From contig NZ_PEGF01000002.1 of the NCBI RefSeq assembly GCF_002742635.1, positions 248,001 through 312,000 on the forward strand: 64,000 bases of DNA, read 5' to 3'. How positions within the stretch are numbered: position 1 is the first letter of the stretch; each line of letters opens with the position of its first letter. A program made the translations under genes and the position numbers. Of this stretch, positions 44,970 through 54,759 are shown one piece after another. Under the pieces are notes generated by a model. The model was not told the DNA's origin. It worked only from the letters and a program-made list of their open reading frames with translations, and ran no database searches. The DNA comes from Caulobacter sp. X (GTDB lineage: Bacteria; Pseudomonadota; Alphaproteobacteria; Caulobacterales; Caulobacteraceae).

Positions 44970-45536
44970 ATGTATATTTTGCGGAGGGTTTATAGTGCGG
45001 TAGCGCGAGCGGTGGCCGTAAGAAAAAATGTCCACATAGGAAGTAATTTTAAAATTGGAATGTTTAGCTTTGTTAACTCTTCGGCCAGTCTTCATATTGG
45101 CCACGAGGTTTCTATCGGCGCTAATGTTTGGATCTCTTGCAATGGTTATATCGGAAATGGAGTTTTAATTTCCAGCCAAGTTGGGATAGTGAGTAAATAT
45201 GAGCACGACATGTATTCTGTTGGCGTGCCAATATCTCGCGCGCCAACACTTGGAGATCCAGGTTGGCGCAATATAAATAAATCTGACTATATTCATATTG
45301 AGGATGATGTTTGGATTGGGTTTAATGTTACCATTTTAAGTGGTGTTCGTATTGGCCGAGGCGCTGTCGTGGCCGCCGGCGCTGTCGTGGTGCGCGATGT
45401 GGGGGCCTACCAGATTGTGGCCGGTAATCCGGCAAGAGTTATTGGCGAGCGGCTGAACGAAGAACTGCGTATCCAGCATGAAGCCGCGTTGCGAGTGCGT
45501 TGGTTAAATATAGATCGCAGTGACGAGATTGGGTGA
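44970..45536 (+). CDS. Left-handed beta-helix O-acetyltransferase
   Basis: The product has 188 residues. Hexapeptide repeats (IGSNFKIG, LHIGHEVSIGANVWI, IHIEDDVWIGFNVTIL, VRIGRGAVVAAGAVV) and the family end IVAGNPARVIGERL place it with WcaF/maltose-type acetyltransferases that use acetyl-CoA to decorate sugars. The first two thirds are AT-rich; from about 45,360 composition becomes host-like, suggesting a recombination join inside the gene. Confidence 0.87.
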   Translation: MYILRRVYSAVARAVAVRKNVHIGSNFKIGMFSFVNSSASLHIGHEVSIGANVWISCNGYIGNGVLISSQVGIVSKYEHDMYSVGVPISRAPTLGDPGWRNINKSDYIHIEDDVWIGFNVTILSGVRIGRGAVVAAGAVVVRDVGAYQIVAGNPARVIGERLNEELRIQHEAALRVRWLNIDRSDEIG

Positions 45537-45707
45537 CGCCTGTCATATTGATCAAGTAGCTTCTACCTGATCGTTGGTGGGCCCATTCGGTGTTCAGGTT
45601 GGAATTTTTTGTCTATCTGGCGGAACTGCGAGGTCGCGTCCGCCTAGAGCTTCCGCTATGACGCACTTACGCAAGCGGAATAGCTGTGTTTTGAAGGTGG
45701 GGATCTA
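45537..45707. other. Leader region of gmd with two inverted repeats
   Basis: This gap has an imperfect dyad at 45550-45572 and an exact 7-bp stem TTCCGCT/AGCGGAA (45651-45657 and 45674-45680) just before the gmd ribosome site GGGG at 45698. It probably ends one transcript and starts another. Confidence 0.4.
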
Positions 45708-46784
45708 ATGACGGTTAAAAGCAATGGTAAGGTTGCGCTCATCACAGGCGTGACCGGGCAAGATGGCGCGTATCTGTCGGAGCTGCTGCTCTCGAAGGGC
45801 TATACGGTCCACGGATTGAAGCGGCGGTCGTCGTCGTTCAACACCGGTCGGATTGAGCATCTCTATCAAGACCCGCACGAAGCCGATCCGCGCTTCATCC
45901 TGCACTACGGCGACATGACCGACAGCACGAACCTGATCCGGATCGTGCAGCAGACCCAGCCCGACGAGATCTACAACCTGGCGGCCCAGAGCCACGTCCA
46001 GGTCAGCTTCGAGACCCCAGAATACACCAGCAACGCCGACGGCACGGGCACGCTGCGCCTGCTGGAAGCCATCCGCATCCTGGGCCTCGAAAAGAAGACC
46101 AAGTTCTACCAGGCCTCGACCTCGGAGCTGTACGGCCTGGTGCAGGAAGTGCCGCAAAGCGAAAAGACGCCGTTCTATCCGCGCAGCCCGTACGCCGCAG
46201 CAAAGCTCTACAGCTACTGGATCGTGGTCAACTACCGCGAGGCCTACGGCATTCACGCCAGCAACGGCATCTTGTTCAACCATGAGAGCCCGCTGCGGGG
46301 CGAGACGTTCGTTACCCGCAAGATCACCCGCGCTGTCGCGGCCATCAAACAGGGCTTCCAGGACAAACTCTATCTGGGCAACCTCGACGCCAAGCGCGAC
46401 TGGGGCCACGCCCGCGAATACGTCCGCGGCATGTGGCTGATGCTGCAGCAGGAAACGGCCGACGACTACGTCCTGGCCACCGGCGAAACCACCCTGGTTC
46501 GCGACTTCGTGACCAAGGCCTTCTCGGAAGTCGGCATCACGATCAACTGGTCGGGAACCGGCGTCGACGAGAAGGGTGCCTGCGCCGAGACCGGCAAGGT
46601 GCTGGTCGAGGTCGATCCGCGCTACTTCCGCCCGACCGAAGTCGAGCTGCTGATCGGCGACCCGACCAAGGCCAAGACCAAGCTCGGCTGGGTGCACGAG
46701 ACCAAGTGGGAGCAGCTCTGCGCCGAAATGGTCGCCGCCGACATGATCAATGTCGCCCGGGAGAAGCGTCGCAATGCCGAATGA
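45708..46784 (+). CDS. gmd: GDP-mannose 4,6-dehydratase
   Basis: The product has 358 residues. Motifs: [19 protein letters not shown] (NADP), [61 protein letters not shown] and [16 protein letters not shown], an essentially complete Gmd signature. It makes GDP-4-keto-6-deoxymannose for the next enzyme, whose start overlaps this gene by 11 bp. The first about 50 bp are AT-richer, the rest GC-rich, unlike genes on both sides. Confidence 0.97.
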   Translation: MTVKSNGKVALITGVTGQDGAYLSELLLSKGYTVHGLKRRSSSFNTGRIEHLYQDPHEADPRFILHYGDMTDSTNLIRIVQQTQPDEIYNLAAQSHVQVSFETPEYTSNADGTGTLRLLEAIRILGLEKKTKFYQASTSELYGLVQEVPQSEKTPFYPRSPYAAAKLYSYWIVVNYREAYGIHASNGILFNHESPLRGETFVTRKITRAVAAIKQGFQDKLYLGNLDAKRDWGHAREYVRGMWLMLQQETADDYVLATGETTLVRDFVTKAFSEVGITINWSGTGVDEKGACAETGKVLVEVDPRYFRPTEVELLIGDPTKAKTKLGWVHETKWEQLCAEMVAADMINVAREKRRNAE

Positions 46785-47733
46785 CGTGATCTTTCCTCTC
46801 GAGGGCAAGCGCGTCTGGGTTGCCGGCCATCGTGGAATGGTCGGCTCCGCCATCGTGCGGCGCCTCGCCTCCGAGGGCTGCGAAGTCCTGATCGCCGGCC
46901 GCGATGTCCTCGACCTCGAGCGCCAGAGCGCGGTCGAGGCCTGGATGGCCAAGGAAAGGCCGGACGCCATCTTCATGGCCGCGGCCAAGGTCGGCGGCAT
47001 CCTGGCCAACGACACGTATCCCGCCGACTTCCTTTACAACAACCTGGTCATCGAGACGAACATCGTCGATGCCGCTTGGCGCAACGGCGTCGGCAAGGTG
47101 CTGTTCCTCGGCTCGTCGTGCATCTATCCGAAGTTCGCGCCTCAGCCGATCATGGAAGACGCCCTGCTCACCGGCCCGCTGGAGCCGACCAACGAGTGGT
47201 ACGCTATCGCCAAGATCGCCGGCATCAAGCTGGCTCAGGCCTATCGCAAGCAACATGGCTGCGACTTCATCAGCGCCATGCCGACCAATCTGTATGGGAT
47301 CGGCGACAACTTCGACCTGAACAGCAGCCACGTAATGCCGGCCCTGATCCGCAAGGCACACGAGGCCAAGCAGGCCGGTGCCGACAGCATCACGATCTGG
47401 GGCACCGGTACGCCACGCCGCGAGTTCCTGAACGCCGATGACTGCGCCGACGCCTGCGTGTTCCTGATGAAGACCTATTCGGACTTCGAGCACGTGAATG
47501 TTGGCTCGGGCGAGGACATAACGATCCTCGACCTCGCGTGTTTGGTATGTGAGGTGGTTGGTTTTGACGGCAAAGTTGTCACGGATATTTCGAAACCGGA
47601 CGGCACGCCGCGCAAGCTTATGAGTGCTAGTAAATTGCAGTCAATGTCATGGCGTCCGAGTATATCTCTAAGGGATGGCATTGCTGATGCTTATAGGTAC
47701 TACTTGTCGACTTGTGGGCAGAGGTCCGCGTGA
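46774..47733 (+). CDS. fcl: GDP-L-fucose synthase
   Basis: The product has 319 residues from the ATG at 46774, set by GGGAGAAG upstream. Motifs: [24 protein letters not shown], the [12 protein letters not shown] serine block, [16 protein letters not shown] and [20 protein letters not shown]. It epimerises and reduces the Gmd product to GDP-L-fucose. At about 47,515 base composition falls sharply and the last 70 codons are AT-rich, suggesting that the 3' end was replaced by recombination while the fold is kept ([18 protein letters not shown]). Confidence 0.96.
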   Translation: MPNDVIFPLEGKRVWVAGHRGMVGSAIVRRLASEGCEVLIAGRDVLDLERQSAVEAWMAKERPDAIFMAAAKVGGILANDTYPADFLYNNLVIETNIVDAAWRNGVGKVLFLGSSCIYPKFAPQPIMEDALLTGPLEPTNEWYAIAKIAGIKLAQAYRKQHGCDFISAMPTNLYGIGDNFDLNSSHVMPALIRKAHEAKQAGADSITIWGTGTPRREFLNADDCADACVFLMKTYSDFEHVNVGSGEDITILDLACLVCEVVGFDGKVVTDISKPDGTPRKLMSASKLQSMSWRPSISLRDGIADAYRYYLSTCGQRSA

Positions 47734-48620
47734 CTGTTCGAGTTCCTTCGTTTTCGATTTTGGTTCCGGCATATGAGCGTGCGGAAGCGCTTGCTCTAAC
47801 GCTTGGGAAGTTGGAGCCCTACGCAAGTGAGGACTGCGAAGTCGTCGTAGTTGACGACTATTCTCAGTCGAGCGAAGTGCGCGATGCGGTTAGAGATTTC
47901 CCGTTTGTGCGATACATTCGCGCTCCAAAAAATCTGGGAGTAATTGGTGCTCGGAACTTCGGCTACGGGCATTTACTCGGAGATATTATCATTAATCTTG
48001 ATGATGATAGCTATCCGGTGGTTGGGAATTTCCTGGAGCGCATCAAAGAAAAGTTTCAGTCGGATGCCAATATCGGGATAGTCGGATTCAACATTCGTAC
48101 CCCAGATGGTAGGCTCACGTGGCGACTAGACAGCAAATTGCGGGAGGTTAGGGCCTACGTCGGATGCGGTAATGCGTGGAGCAGAGATTTATATCAGAAG
48201 GTCGGCGGGTATTCGGATCTGTTCTTCCGGCAAGGGGAGGAACTTGAGCATTGCATGCGCGCTATTGACGCCGGGTTTGTAATTGCACCAATGCCTGATT
48301 TAATTGTTCAGCATGACCAGAGTCCGATAAATCGAAATATTCCCAAGCATAATGCTCACGAGCTTGCGAATCACCTCAAGAGATCAGTGCTTTCGGCCCC
48401 CGCCATTTTTCTGCCGGAAGGGGTGGCGAGGTGGCTGATATTGCTTTTCGTCAGACGTAAAATTATTAATTGGCGAGAGCTTTGGCTAGAGCTTGGTCAT
48501 CCAAATAGGGGGCTGCGCCAGGCGATCGCTAGGCGATCGCCAATCTCAGTCCATAGCTTTAAAAAAGTTCGTGCATTAAATCGCGCCGAAAAAATGAACG
48601 CGGCGACGATACGGACCTGA
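47730..48620 (+). CDS. GT2 glycosyltransferase
   Basis: The product has 296 residues from GTG 47730, overlapping fcl by 4 bp with AGAGG upstream. GT-A fold: [45 protein letters not shown], the LDDDSYP metal motif and [20 protein letters not shown]. Strongly AT-rich. It should add a sugar to the repeat unit at the inner membrane. C-terminal 60 residues are basic and may bind membrane. Confidence 0.88.
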   Translation: MTVRVPSFSILVPAYERAEALALTLGKLEPYASEDCEVVVVDDYSQSSEVRDAVRDFPFVRYIRAPKNLGVIGARNFGYGHLLGDIIINLDDDSYPVVGNFLERIKEKFQSDANIGIVGFNIRTPDGRLTWRLDSKLREVRAYVGCGNAWSRDLYQKVGGYSDLFFRQGEELEHCMRAIDAGFVIAPMPDLIVQHDQSPINRNIPKHNAHELANHLKRSVLSAPAIFLPEGVARWLILLFVRRKIINWRELWLELGHPNRGLRQAIARRSPISVHSFKKVRALNRAEKMNAATIRT

Positions 48621-48644
48621 GTTTCCAGCGCAGTTGTGTCGGGG

Positions 48645-49565
48645 TTAGCGATACAACTCCCGTTCGCATTGCTGGTGTCCCGCTTCACGAGACATTCTGT
48701 AGTGTGAGCCGCTCACGAGCCAATTGTCGAAAAATGCACTCACTTGAGCGTTCCTCTTTCTGTCGCCGCTCAATAGTCGGAAGAGCTTACGCCAACTACG
48801 CTCCAGGCTTGGCCGAAAGATATGGAAAACCAGAAAACCGGGAAGGGCGAGGGCTCGGCGAAGTAGAAGTTCGGCAGGACCCCAGCCTCTAAGATTGTAG
48901 TAGTCCCTTCGAATAGAACTGTACTCGGCCATTTTCCTTTCCGCATGTAGCTGAGAGGCCTGACCGGCTACAACGCGGAATGCGCCCAACCGCTTTGCTG
49001 TCCACTTTCCTTTTGCGCCGGCTAGTGCTCTTAGAAAGAACGCATAATCCGTATATACTCGCAGCTTGTAGTTGTCAGGATAGGGGGACGGCCACAAGAA
49101 TGACTTCATGTAAACAGTTTCGGAGTAAAGCTGTCTATAGTATAACTCGTGATAAGGGCGTGAAAGCCCCCTTATAGTCGGGCCCACGTAGAGCTCTCTA
49201 CGCTCAGAATTAAAGGCGAAATTATCTGAATAGACGTAATCGATCTCATGTGATGATAAAATTTGCCGAGCTTCGGAAAATGCGCCAGGCATGACAATGT
49301 CATCTGCGTTCAGCCAGTAAAAGACATCGCCTGTCGCGACGCTGCCGGCACGTTCTATGGCGTGAAACTGCCCTTTGTCAGGGCCAGTTAGAATATTGGT
49401 TACATATGGCTCAAACTGTGCCGCAATCAAAAGGGTCTCGTCCGTGCTGCCCCCATCTGCAATGATGATCTCGAAGTTCTCGTCGCCTTGATCGATTACG
49501 GACTGCAATGTCTCTGCGAGGGTCTTTCCAGCGTTGAACGTTGGGCAAAGAACGGAAATTTTCAT
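48645..49565 (-). CDS. GT2 glycosyltransferase (only reversed gene in the island)
   Basis: The product has 306 residues from the ATG at 49565. WcaA/WcaE-like start ISVLCPTFNAGKTLAETL, SVIDQGDENFEIIIADGGST, GPDKGQFHAIERAGSVATGD and WLNADDIVMPGAF (the DXD-type motif) are clear. It converges on the preceding glycosyltransferase with a 24-bp gap and starts exactly where the flippase gene starts on the other strand, leaving no promoter space outside coding DNA. Confidence 0.88.
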   Translation of the reverse strand: MKISVLCPTFNAGKTLAETLQSVIDQGDENFEIIIADGGSTDETLLIAAQFEPYVTNILTGPDKGQFHAIERAGSVATGDVFYWLNADDIVMPGAFSEARQILSSHEIDYVYSDNFAFNSERRELYVGPTIRGLSRPYHELYYRQLYSETVYMKSFLWPSPYPDNYKLRVYTDYAFFLRALAGAKGKWTAKRLGAFRVVAGQASQLHAERKMAEYSSIRRDYYNLRGWGPAELLLRRALALPGFLVFHIFRPSLERSWRKLFRLLSGDRKRNAQVSAFFDNWLVSGSHYRMSREAGHQQCERELYR

Positions 49566-50839
49566 TGTTAAAGCAAAATCCTGTTCATCCGGTCCTGGGC
49601 GCGGCCAAGAGAGCTCTTGGGCCGAAGGCATTCTTTATCATCTCGTCGACGCTATCGCGCGCCTTGTGGGCTTTCTACACTATATATCTCGCAACCGTAC
49701 TCGGGCAATCGGTCTACGGCGAGTTCATATTTCTACAGATAACCGCAGCATTTGCTGGTCAAATTCTAGTTGGTTCATTTTTGAACATCAGCGCTTTCGA
49801 GATGTCAGCGGCGCCAGATTTTGACGCGGCTCTAAAAATATTCCTGCGTTCCAATCTGTATGTCGCCATGCTGGGCGCCGCGACGGTACCTATAATAATT
49901 CTGTGCCAGATATTACACCTTATGCCCGGAAGCTATCTAACAGCTGTCGCTATTGCGGCACTAACTGTTGCGACAGCGATGGGGGGGCAAGTGGTTGCTT
50001 TTGCCTGCTCACAGAATGCTTATAGGATTGCCGCATCACTAGGCGTGACATCGCTCGCGCTCTATGTCGGGGGGTGTACCTTTCTACGGAATCCTAATGC
50101 GCTATCAGTTATAGCCGCAGTCTTCCTTGCGCAAAGTGCTCCGTTTATTTTGTCCGTCTTGTGGTTGTCATCAACGGGTAGGATAGGGCTGGCCGGTTTT
50201 CTTGACCGGAGATCGTTGGGCGCGCTTTTCAGACAGCATCGTGATGCGCTTGCCACCAACCTGTCGTCTCTGCCCCAACAATTTCTTATTTGGATAATGG
50301 CTCGAAATCTCATGAGCTTCGGCGGTCCCGCCGAATTCTCACGGTATGGAATAGCTAATCAAATAAACAATCTATTCCTGTTCTTTCCAACTTCATTCGC
50401 GCCCATGTTTATAACATGGATTGGCAAGGACGACCGGCTAGTTAGTAGGATCAGGATTTCTTTAGGAATGGCTGGAGCGTTTTCGTCATTGGGCCTCGTT
50501 GCGGCTGCAGGAGTCATGGTGGCGTTGAATGTGCATCCTGTGTACATCCCGCACGAGTTCCTTGCGGCCTCCGGGCCTATGACAATTGCACTGATTATGG
50601 CTGGCCTAGTGGCGGCACGCTCTCCTTTTGCGTGGATAAATCAGATCAACCGGGATTATCGGGCGGAATGGATAATCTCGCTTGGTACGGCTGCATGCAT
50701 GGCGATAAGTTTGGTGCCAGCTTATAGCGACAACTCCGAGGCGCTTCTGTTTATAAGGACCGCGGCGGCCTTGGCGGGGTTGTGCGTAAGCATCGCGCTG
50801 TTGTTTCTATCGGCGCGCCGAAATGGTCTACGCGTTTGA
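49565..50839 (+). CDS. Polysaccharide flippase-like membrane protein (Wzx type)
   Basis: About 424 residues with 12 or so hydrophobic segments and the MATE/RfbX-type N-terminus (ALWAFYTIYLATVLGQSVYGEF), consistent with export of lipid-linked repeat units. The start is uncertain: TTG at 49565 has GGAA upstream but abuts the divergent gene; TTG at 49541 lacks a site; the true start may be internal. AT-rich. Role inferred from topology and neighbours (polymerase, transferases), because sequence conservation in this family is low. Confidence 0.75.
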   Translation: MLKQNPVHPVLGAAKRALGPKAFFIISSTLSRALWAFYTIYLATVLGQSVYGEFIFLQITAAFAGQILVGSFLNISAFEMSAAPDFDAALKIFLRSNLYVAMLGAATVPIIILCQILHLMPGSYLTAVAIAALTVATAMGGQVVAFACSQNAYRIAASLGVTSLALYVGGCTFLRNPNALSVIAAVFLAQSAPFILSVLWLSSTGRIGLAGFLDRRSLGALFRQHRDALATNLSSLPQQFLIWIMARNLMSFGGPAEFSRYGIANQINNLFLFFPTSFAPMFITWIGKDDRLVSRIRISLGMAGAFSSLGLVAAAGVMVALNVHPVYIPHEFLAASGPMTIALIMAGLVAARSPFAWINQINRDYRAEWIISLGTAACMAISLVPAYSDNSEALLFIRTAAALAGLCVSIALLFLSARRNGLRV

Positions 50840-50932
50840 GGGGAAGCTGTCGGCGGGTGAGAATGTGTAGCTCTCCCGGCGCGCTTCTGCACCTCCGTCC
50901 ATGAATTGACGTGCAGTATAGGGGGAGCGGAT

Positions 50933-52078
50933 ATGGATGCTAGCTACAGCCGGGGAGACCTCAACGCACCCCGCCAACACCTGTCAGCTGCTCGACTGGT
51001 TTGGATTGATGGTCTTCGAGCGCTGTCAATATTGGCAGTGATGATGTTTCACTACTATGTGAGGTGGACTCCCCCTCTTCACGGCGAGAGTTTATATCCG
51101 TATGGGTCCGCATATGCGCACGTCGCGCCTTTTCTTTACGGATACATGGGGGTCCGCCTTTTTTTTATAATATCAGGTTTTGTAATTGCATATAGCTTGG
51201 CGCGGTCTAGCGGCATAATAGACTTTGCGGCGAGAAGATATGCGAGACTATTTCCAGCGATGCTTTTGTGCGCATCCATTACTTATGTGAGTTCTGTAAC
51301 ATTTCCGTATTCTATCTCGACGCCATCTCCAGGGGATTTCATTCCGTCTGTTATATTCATCGAGCCGGGTTTGATAAACAAGTTCCAGCGATTTGCTAAT
51401 GTGTCGAGTATAGATGGTTCGTATTGGTCTCTTTATGTTGAAGTGAAGTTTTACTTGATAATAGCGATTTCATACTTTGCAAGCGCGAGGATGATGCCGT
51501 TAATAATATCGGCCATATCAATGATATGTGTTGTTATCTATTGCGCGGGAGTTTCATTCAGCGATACGTTTGAAAATCTGCTATTTGCTTCATCTTGGCC
51601 CTGGTTTCTGATGGGCATTGGGCTCTACGTCACGTATGGGGCGGGGAGGCGCTACCTTGGCTGGGGCCTAATATTGGTCGCGCTCATTGAGCTCGCGCTA
51701 CTCTCCTTTCGCGATGGCGGTCCGTCCACCCTGCTCTTTGGCGTGGGGGGGGTAGCCCTCTTCTGGTTCGGCTTTAGAAGTGAAGCGGTGCGGCGTGTTT
51801 TGACGCTTCCCGCTCTATCGCTTATCGGGCTGGCGTCTTACCCGCTCTACCTTCTGCATCAGAATGTTGGCGTGCAGGCAATCCGTATGATGGACAGCTT
51901 GATGCCCGGAAGTCGATGGAGCGCCTTGTTTCCGGTTGTTGTATCTGTGTTCATGATCGCGGCTTCGATTGGGATTTACTTCCTCGTTGAGCGACCTGTG
52001 CAACGCGTGCTATCGAAGCCCTTGTCTCGCCTCAGCGCTTTGACGAACCGGTTTAAGGCGAGATCAGCGGGGGGGTGA
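50933..52078 (+). CDS. Membrane acyltransferase (acyltransferase 3 / OafA type)
   Basis: The product has 381 residues from the ATG at 50933 with GGGGGAG 6 nt upstream. Family start LVWIDGLRALSILAVMMFHYY with the catalytic His, GVRLFFIISGFVIAYSL, RRYARLFPAMLL and GSYWSLYVEVKFYLII are diagnostic, followed by about ten membrane helices and FLVERPVQRVL at the end. It transfers acyl (often acetyl) groups to surface sugars in the periplasm. AT-rich. Confidence 0.92.
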   Translation: MDASYSRGDLNAPRQHLSAARLVWIDGLRALSILAVMMFHYYVRWTPPLHGESLYPYGSAYAHVAPFLYGYMGVRLFFIISGFVIAYSLARSSGIIDFAARRYARLFPAMLLCASITYVSSVTFPYSISTPSPGDFIPSVIFIEPGLINKFQRFANVSSIDGSYWSLYVEVKFYLIIAISYFASARMMPLIISAISMICVVIYCAGVSFSDTFENLLFASSWPWFLMGIGLYVTYGAGRRYLGWGLILVALIELALLSFRDGGPSTLLFGVGGVALFWFGFRSEAVRRVLTLPALSLIGLASYPLYLLHQNVGVQAIRMMDSLMPGSRWSALFPVVVSVFMIAASIGIYFLVERPVQRVLSKPLSRLSALTNRFKARSAGG

Positions 52079-52111
52079 TGAAGTCGCCGGGAAATTGAAG
52101 AGAGTTTCGGA

Positions 52112-53293
52112 ATGCAACCATTGTCAGTTTTGCTTGTTGCGTTCCCGGCGTTAGTATTGCTTGGCCTAGATAGTCTCGCGGTTTTCGCGGTCTGTATCCT
52201 CTATGGGGTTGGGCTGTACACTCCGCAGAATCCCCAGCGCATGAACGCTGTCTTCGGAAGTTGGCAAATCAAATTTCTTGCGGCTCTGCTTTTTGCTGTC
52301 TTGGCCAGCAATGCCGCTTATGGTAACGCAGCTCGATTTATTAAGTACTCGGCGTATTATATTGGCTTCTTTGCCGTTTACGTGGTTGCTGCTGGAGTGG
52401 ATAAGTCCCGCGGGTTGCGAATATCTGTCCTTATATTTCTTTGCTATAATGTTGTATTTGGTTTTGCGCAGATTGCCATTGGGCGCCCGATATTCTATCA
52501 GCCCCCGATAGACCTAAAGCTTCTTACTGAAACTACAGCTCGATACTTTGGGCAAACCTCATGGTCGGAGGCGGGGCGGGGGATTAGGCCCAACGGTTTC
52601 TATCTATATCCAACGTCGTACGGTTTTGGCCTCGTTTTAGCAAGTAGTCTTCTTTTTCTTAACTCGAGAATATTAGCTGGAGCTAGCGGGGTCGTTTTGG
52701 GCTTCCTTAGTCTGACGCGAAATTCAGCGGTTGGCGCGTTCGCCGGCCTCGCGTTTGATCTTATATCTCGTCGCATTCGTAGGCCCCAGGTCCGTTTACT
52801 TGTCTTCATATTTGCGGCCTTAGCCATCTTCGTTGGTTACGTAGCAGTCTTCTCCACCGGCGACACAGGGAGTGCGGGCGAGTACATAGGGAAGATTTTG
52901 GGTCGTGGTAGGAGTGCTGATGAGAGCACTCTGTTTCGCGCAAAGCTTTATCAGGATACCATTATGGATTTTTATCAGAACAACGCTACGTTTCCGTTCT
53001 TTGGGTTTTCTGACGTGCGTGGTGCTACTCTGCTGGGCCAGAAGACCCTCCCCCTTGGATCCCATTCCACTTTTCTTGCGTCGTTGTATCGTTTTGGCGT
53101 TGTTGGTCTTTTCGGTTTCGTCTGTTTGCTCATTTCAATGGGTAGGACAGCAGTCAAAGCAGGGCGGGGCGGTCTCGTAGTTGCATTGCTCATGATGATG
53201 GTGACCGAGGATATTCTCATCGATCCTATAAACCTGCTTATCGCGGGGGCTGCTCTGGGGCTGTTGTCGCGAGATACGAAAAAAGTGGCGTGA
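52112..53293 (+). CDS. O-antigen/exopolysaccharide polymerase-like membrane protein (Wzy type)
   Basis: The product has 393 residues with roughly ten membrane segments and a large periplasmic loop containing GIRPNGFYLYPTSYGFGLVL; the late motif GSHSTFLASLYRFGVVGLFG matches the conserved H-x-x-x-L...G region of Wzy/O-antigen ligase proteins. It likely links repeat units in the periplasm. Strongly AT-rich, last gene of the island. No Wza/Wzc export genes are in the window. Confidence 0.83.
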   Translation: MQPLSVLLVAFPALVLLGLDSLAVFAVCILYGVGLYTPQNPQRMNAVFGSWQIKFLAALLFAVLASNAAYGNAARFIKYSAYYIGFFAVYVVAAGVDKSRGLRISVLIFLCYNVVFGFAQIAIGRPIFYQPPIDLKLLTETTARYFGQTSWSEAGRGIRPNGFYLYPTSYGFGLVLASSLLFLNSRILAGASGVVLGFLSLTRNSAVGAFAGLAFDLISRRIRRPQVRLLVFIFAALAIFVGYVAVFSTGDTGSAGEYIGKILGRGRSADESTLFRAKLYQDTIMDFYQNNATFPFFGFSDVRGATLLGQKTLPLGSHSTFLASLYRFGVVGLFGFVCLLISMGRTAVKAGRGGLVVALLMMMVTEDILIDPINLLIAGAALGLLSRDTKKVA

Positions 53294-53552
53294 TATCCTT
53301 AATCGATCCTGAAATGACTGGAGCCTGCTCTCATCACGTATTGACACGTGAAGAGATCGCGGTTCCCCGATCATCAAAACCCCTATGATCCGCTCTTTCG
53401 TGAATCTCGCTCGCTTCTTATCCGTCCCTCAGGGTTCGGGCACCAGCGCCGCGTGGGCGAGAATGTCAGGAGCAGGTCAGTAGCGTTGAGGTTTAGCGAC
53501 GCAGGTTGGTATCAGCGTGGCGAGTTTGGTCCATTGAAGAAGATGGATAGGT
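53294..53552. other. Right edge of the polysaccharide island
   Basis: No gene is recognised in these 259 bp. Composition returns gradually to the host level; small open frames here have no family features. No transposase end or direct repeat matching the left edge was found by eye. Confidence 0.5.
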
Positions 53553-54749
53553 TTAAATCAGACGCCAGCCGCTCATCGGTCTGGGGGCGTTAGGAAAGAT
53601 CCTCTCGATTTGATCGTCACGCAGCCCGTGTTGCTGTTGGGCGATCGAAGAGAACATCGCTCGATAATCGCTCAAGACTGGTAGATCGCGAGATTCATTG
53701 AGGGCTGCTTGGTTAATTGGTGCCTGCTCGCCGACCAGGCGACCGCCCCTAATGGATCCGCCGAGCGCCCAGTACACGCTGCCGTGTCCGTGGTCGGTGC
53801 CCCTGTCGCCGTTCTCCTTGAAGGTGCGGCCGAACTCCGAGATCACCACCACGGTCGTATTTGGCCAAGTGTTAGGACCGAGATCCTCGGCTAGGCCCGC
53901 GAGGCCGCGGCCTAACTGACCTATCCGGTCGGCCAGCACGCCCGTCGCACCGCCTTGATTGACGTGGGTGTCCCAGCCGCCCACATCGAGGAAGGCCAGA
54001 TTGTAGTCAGCCTTCATCAGGCGGGCGACGCGGCGGGCGGCCAGTTCGAAGCCGCTGGGGGAGATGGCGTTGCGGTTGGCGGCCACCATTTCTCCGGCCA
54101 GAGCGGCATAGGCCTTGTCCCGAGCTGAGAAGCCTTCCTTCACCGCCGCTTCCAGGTCGTGGCCCCGGTACATTTCCTGGATCAGCTTGGCCTGTTGGTC
54201 GTCGACACCGGGCTTGCTCACTGAGGTGATGTTGAGGTTCGGCACCGACATCGGCCCTTGGAAGGCCAGAGGCGGCTGGGCCGTGAACGCGATAGGACGG
54301 CCACCGGAGAGCTCCTTGGCTAGACGGCCCATGAAGCCTGAGCGGTAGTTCCTGGGCCCGCCCCCCGGCTGGCCAAGCTCAATGGTGTCCTGGGTCTCGA
54401 AGTGGCTGCGGGTCATGTCGTCCGTGCCCGCGAACGGAACGAAGGCGATCTGCTTCTTGGTCCACAGGGGATAGAGGCTGTCCTTGAGGGCCGGGTGCAG
54501 GCTCCAGTCGCTGTCGAGGGGCAGGGCGGCGTTGGGATTGGCCGGATCCGGTCGCGCGATCGCGATGGTCGGGCGGCTCTCGTAATAGAAGTCGCTGGAG
54601 GTGGGGATCACCACATTCATGGCGTCGTAGCCGCCGCGCAGGAAGATCACGAGGAGCCGCTGGTCGGTGGCGGGCGCGCTCCAGGCCCGGCCGCCGACCG
54701 CCACCGCCGTCGCGGCTAGGCCCGCGCTCAGAAAGTCTCGACGATGCAT
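53553..54749 (-). CDS. DUF1501 exported protein (sulfatase-like fold)
   Basis: The product has 398 residues from the ATG at 54749. Twin-arginine-type signal HRRDFLSAGLAATAVAVGG, then DUF1501: LLVIFLRGGYDAMNVVIPTS, PFAGTDDMTRSHFETQDTIE, LDVGGWDTHVNQGG and VVVISEFGRTFKENG...TDHGHG, resembling alkaline-phosphatase-superfamily metal sites. It follows the DUF1800 gene by 10 bp, a near-universal pairing. Biochemical function is not established for the family. Confidence 0.9.
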   Translation of the reverse strand: MHRRDFLSAGLAATAVAVGGRAWSAPATDQRLLVIFLRGGYDAMNVVIPTSSDFYYESRPTIAIARPDPANPNAALPLDSDWSLHPALKDSLYPLWTKKQIAFVPFAGTDDMTRSHFETQDTIELGQPGGGPRNYRSGFMGRLAKELSGGRPIAFTAQPPLAFQGPMSVPNLNITSVSKPGVDDQQAKLIQEMYRGHDLEAAVKEGFSARDKAYAALAGEMVAANRNAISPSGFELAARRVARLMKADYNLAFLDVGGWDTHVNQGGATGVLADRIGQLGRGLAGLAEDLGPNTWPNTTVVVISEFGRTFKENGDRGTDHGHGSVYWALGGSIRGGRLVGEQAPINQAALNESRDLPVLSDYRAMFSSIAQQQHGLRDDQIERIFPNAPRPMSGWRLI

Positions 54750-54759
54750 GGTGGCGATC

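Noticed and set aside
53333..53600. 81-codon frame after the polymerase gene
   Set aside because: No ribosome site, no recognisable family, and it overlaps the end of the DUF1501 gene on the other strand.
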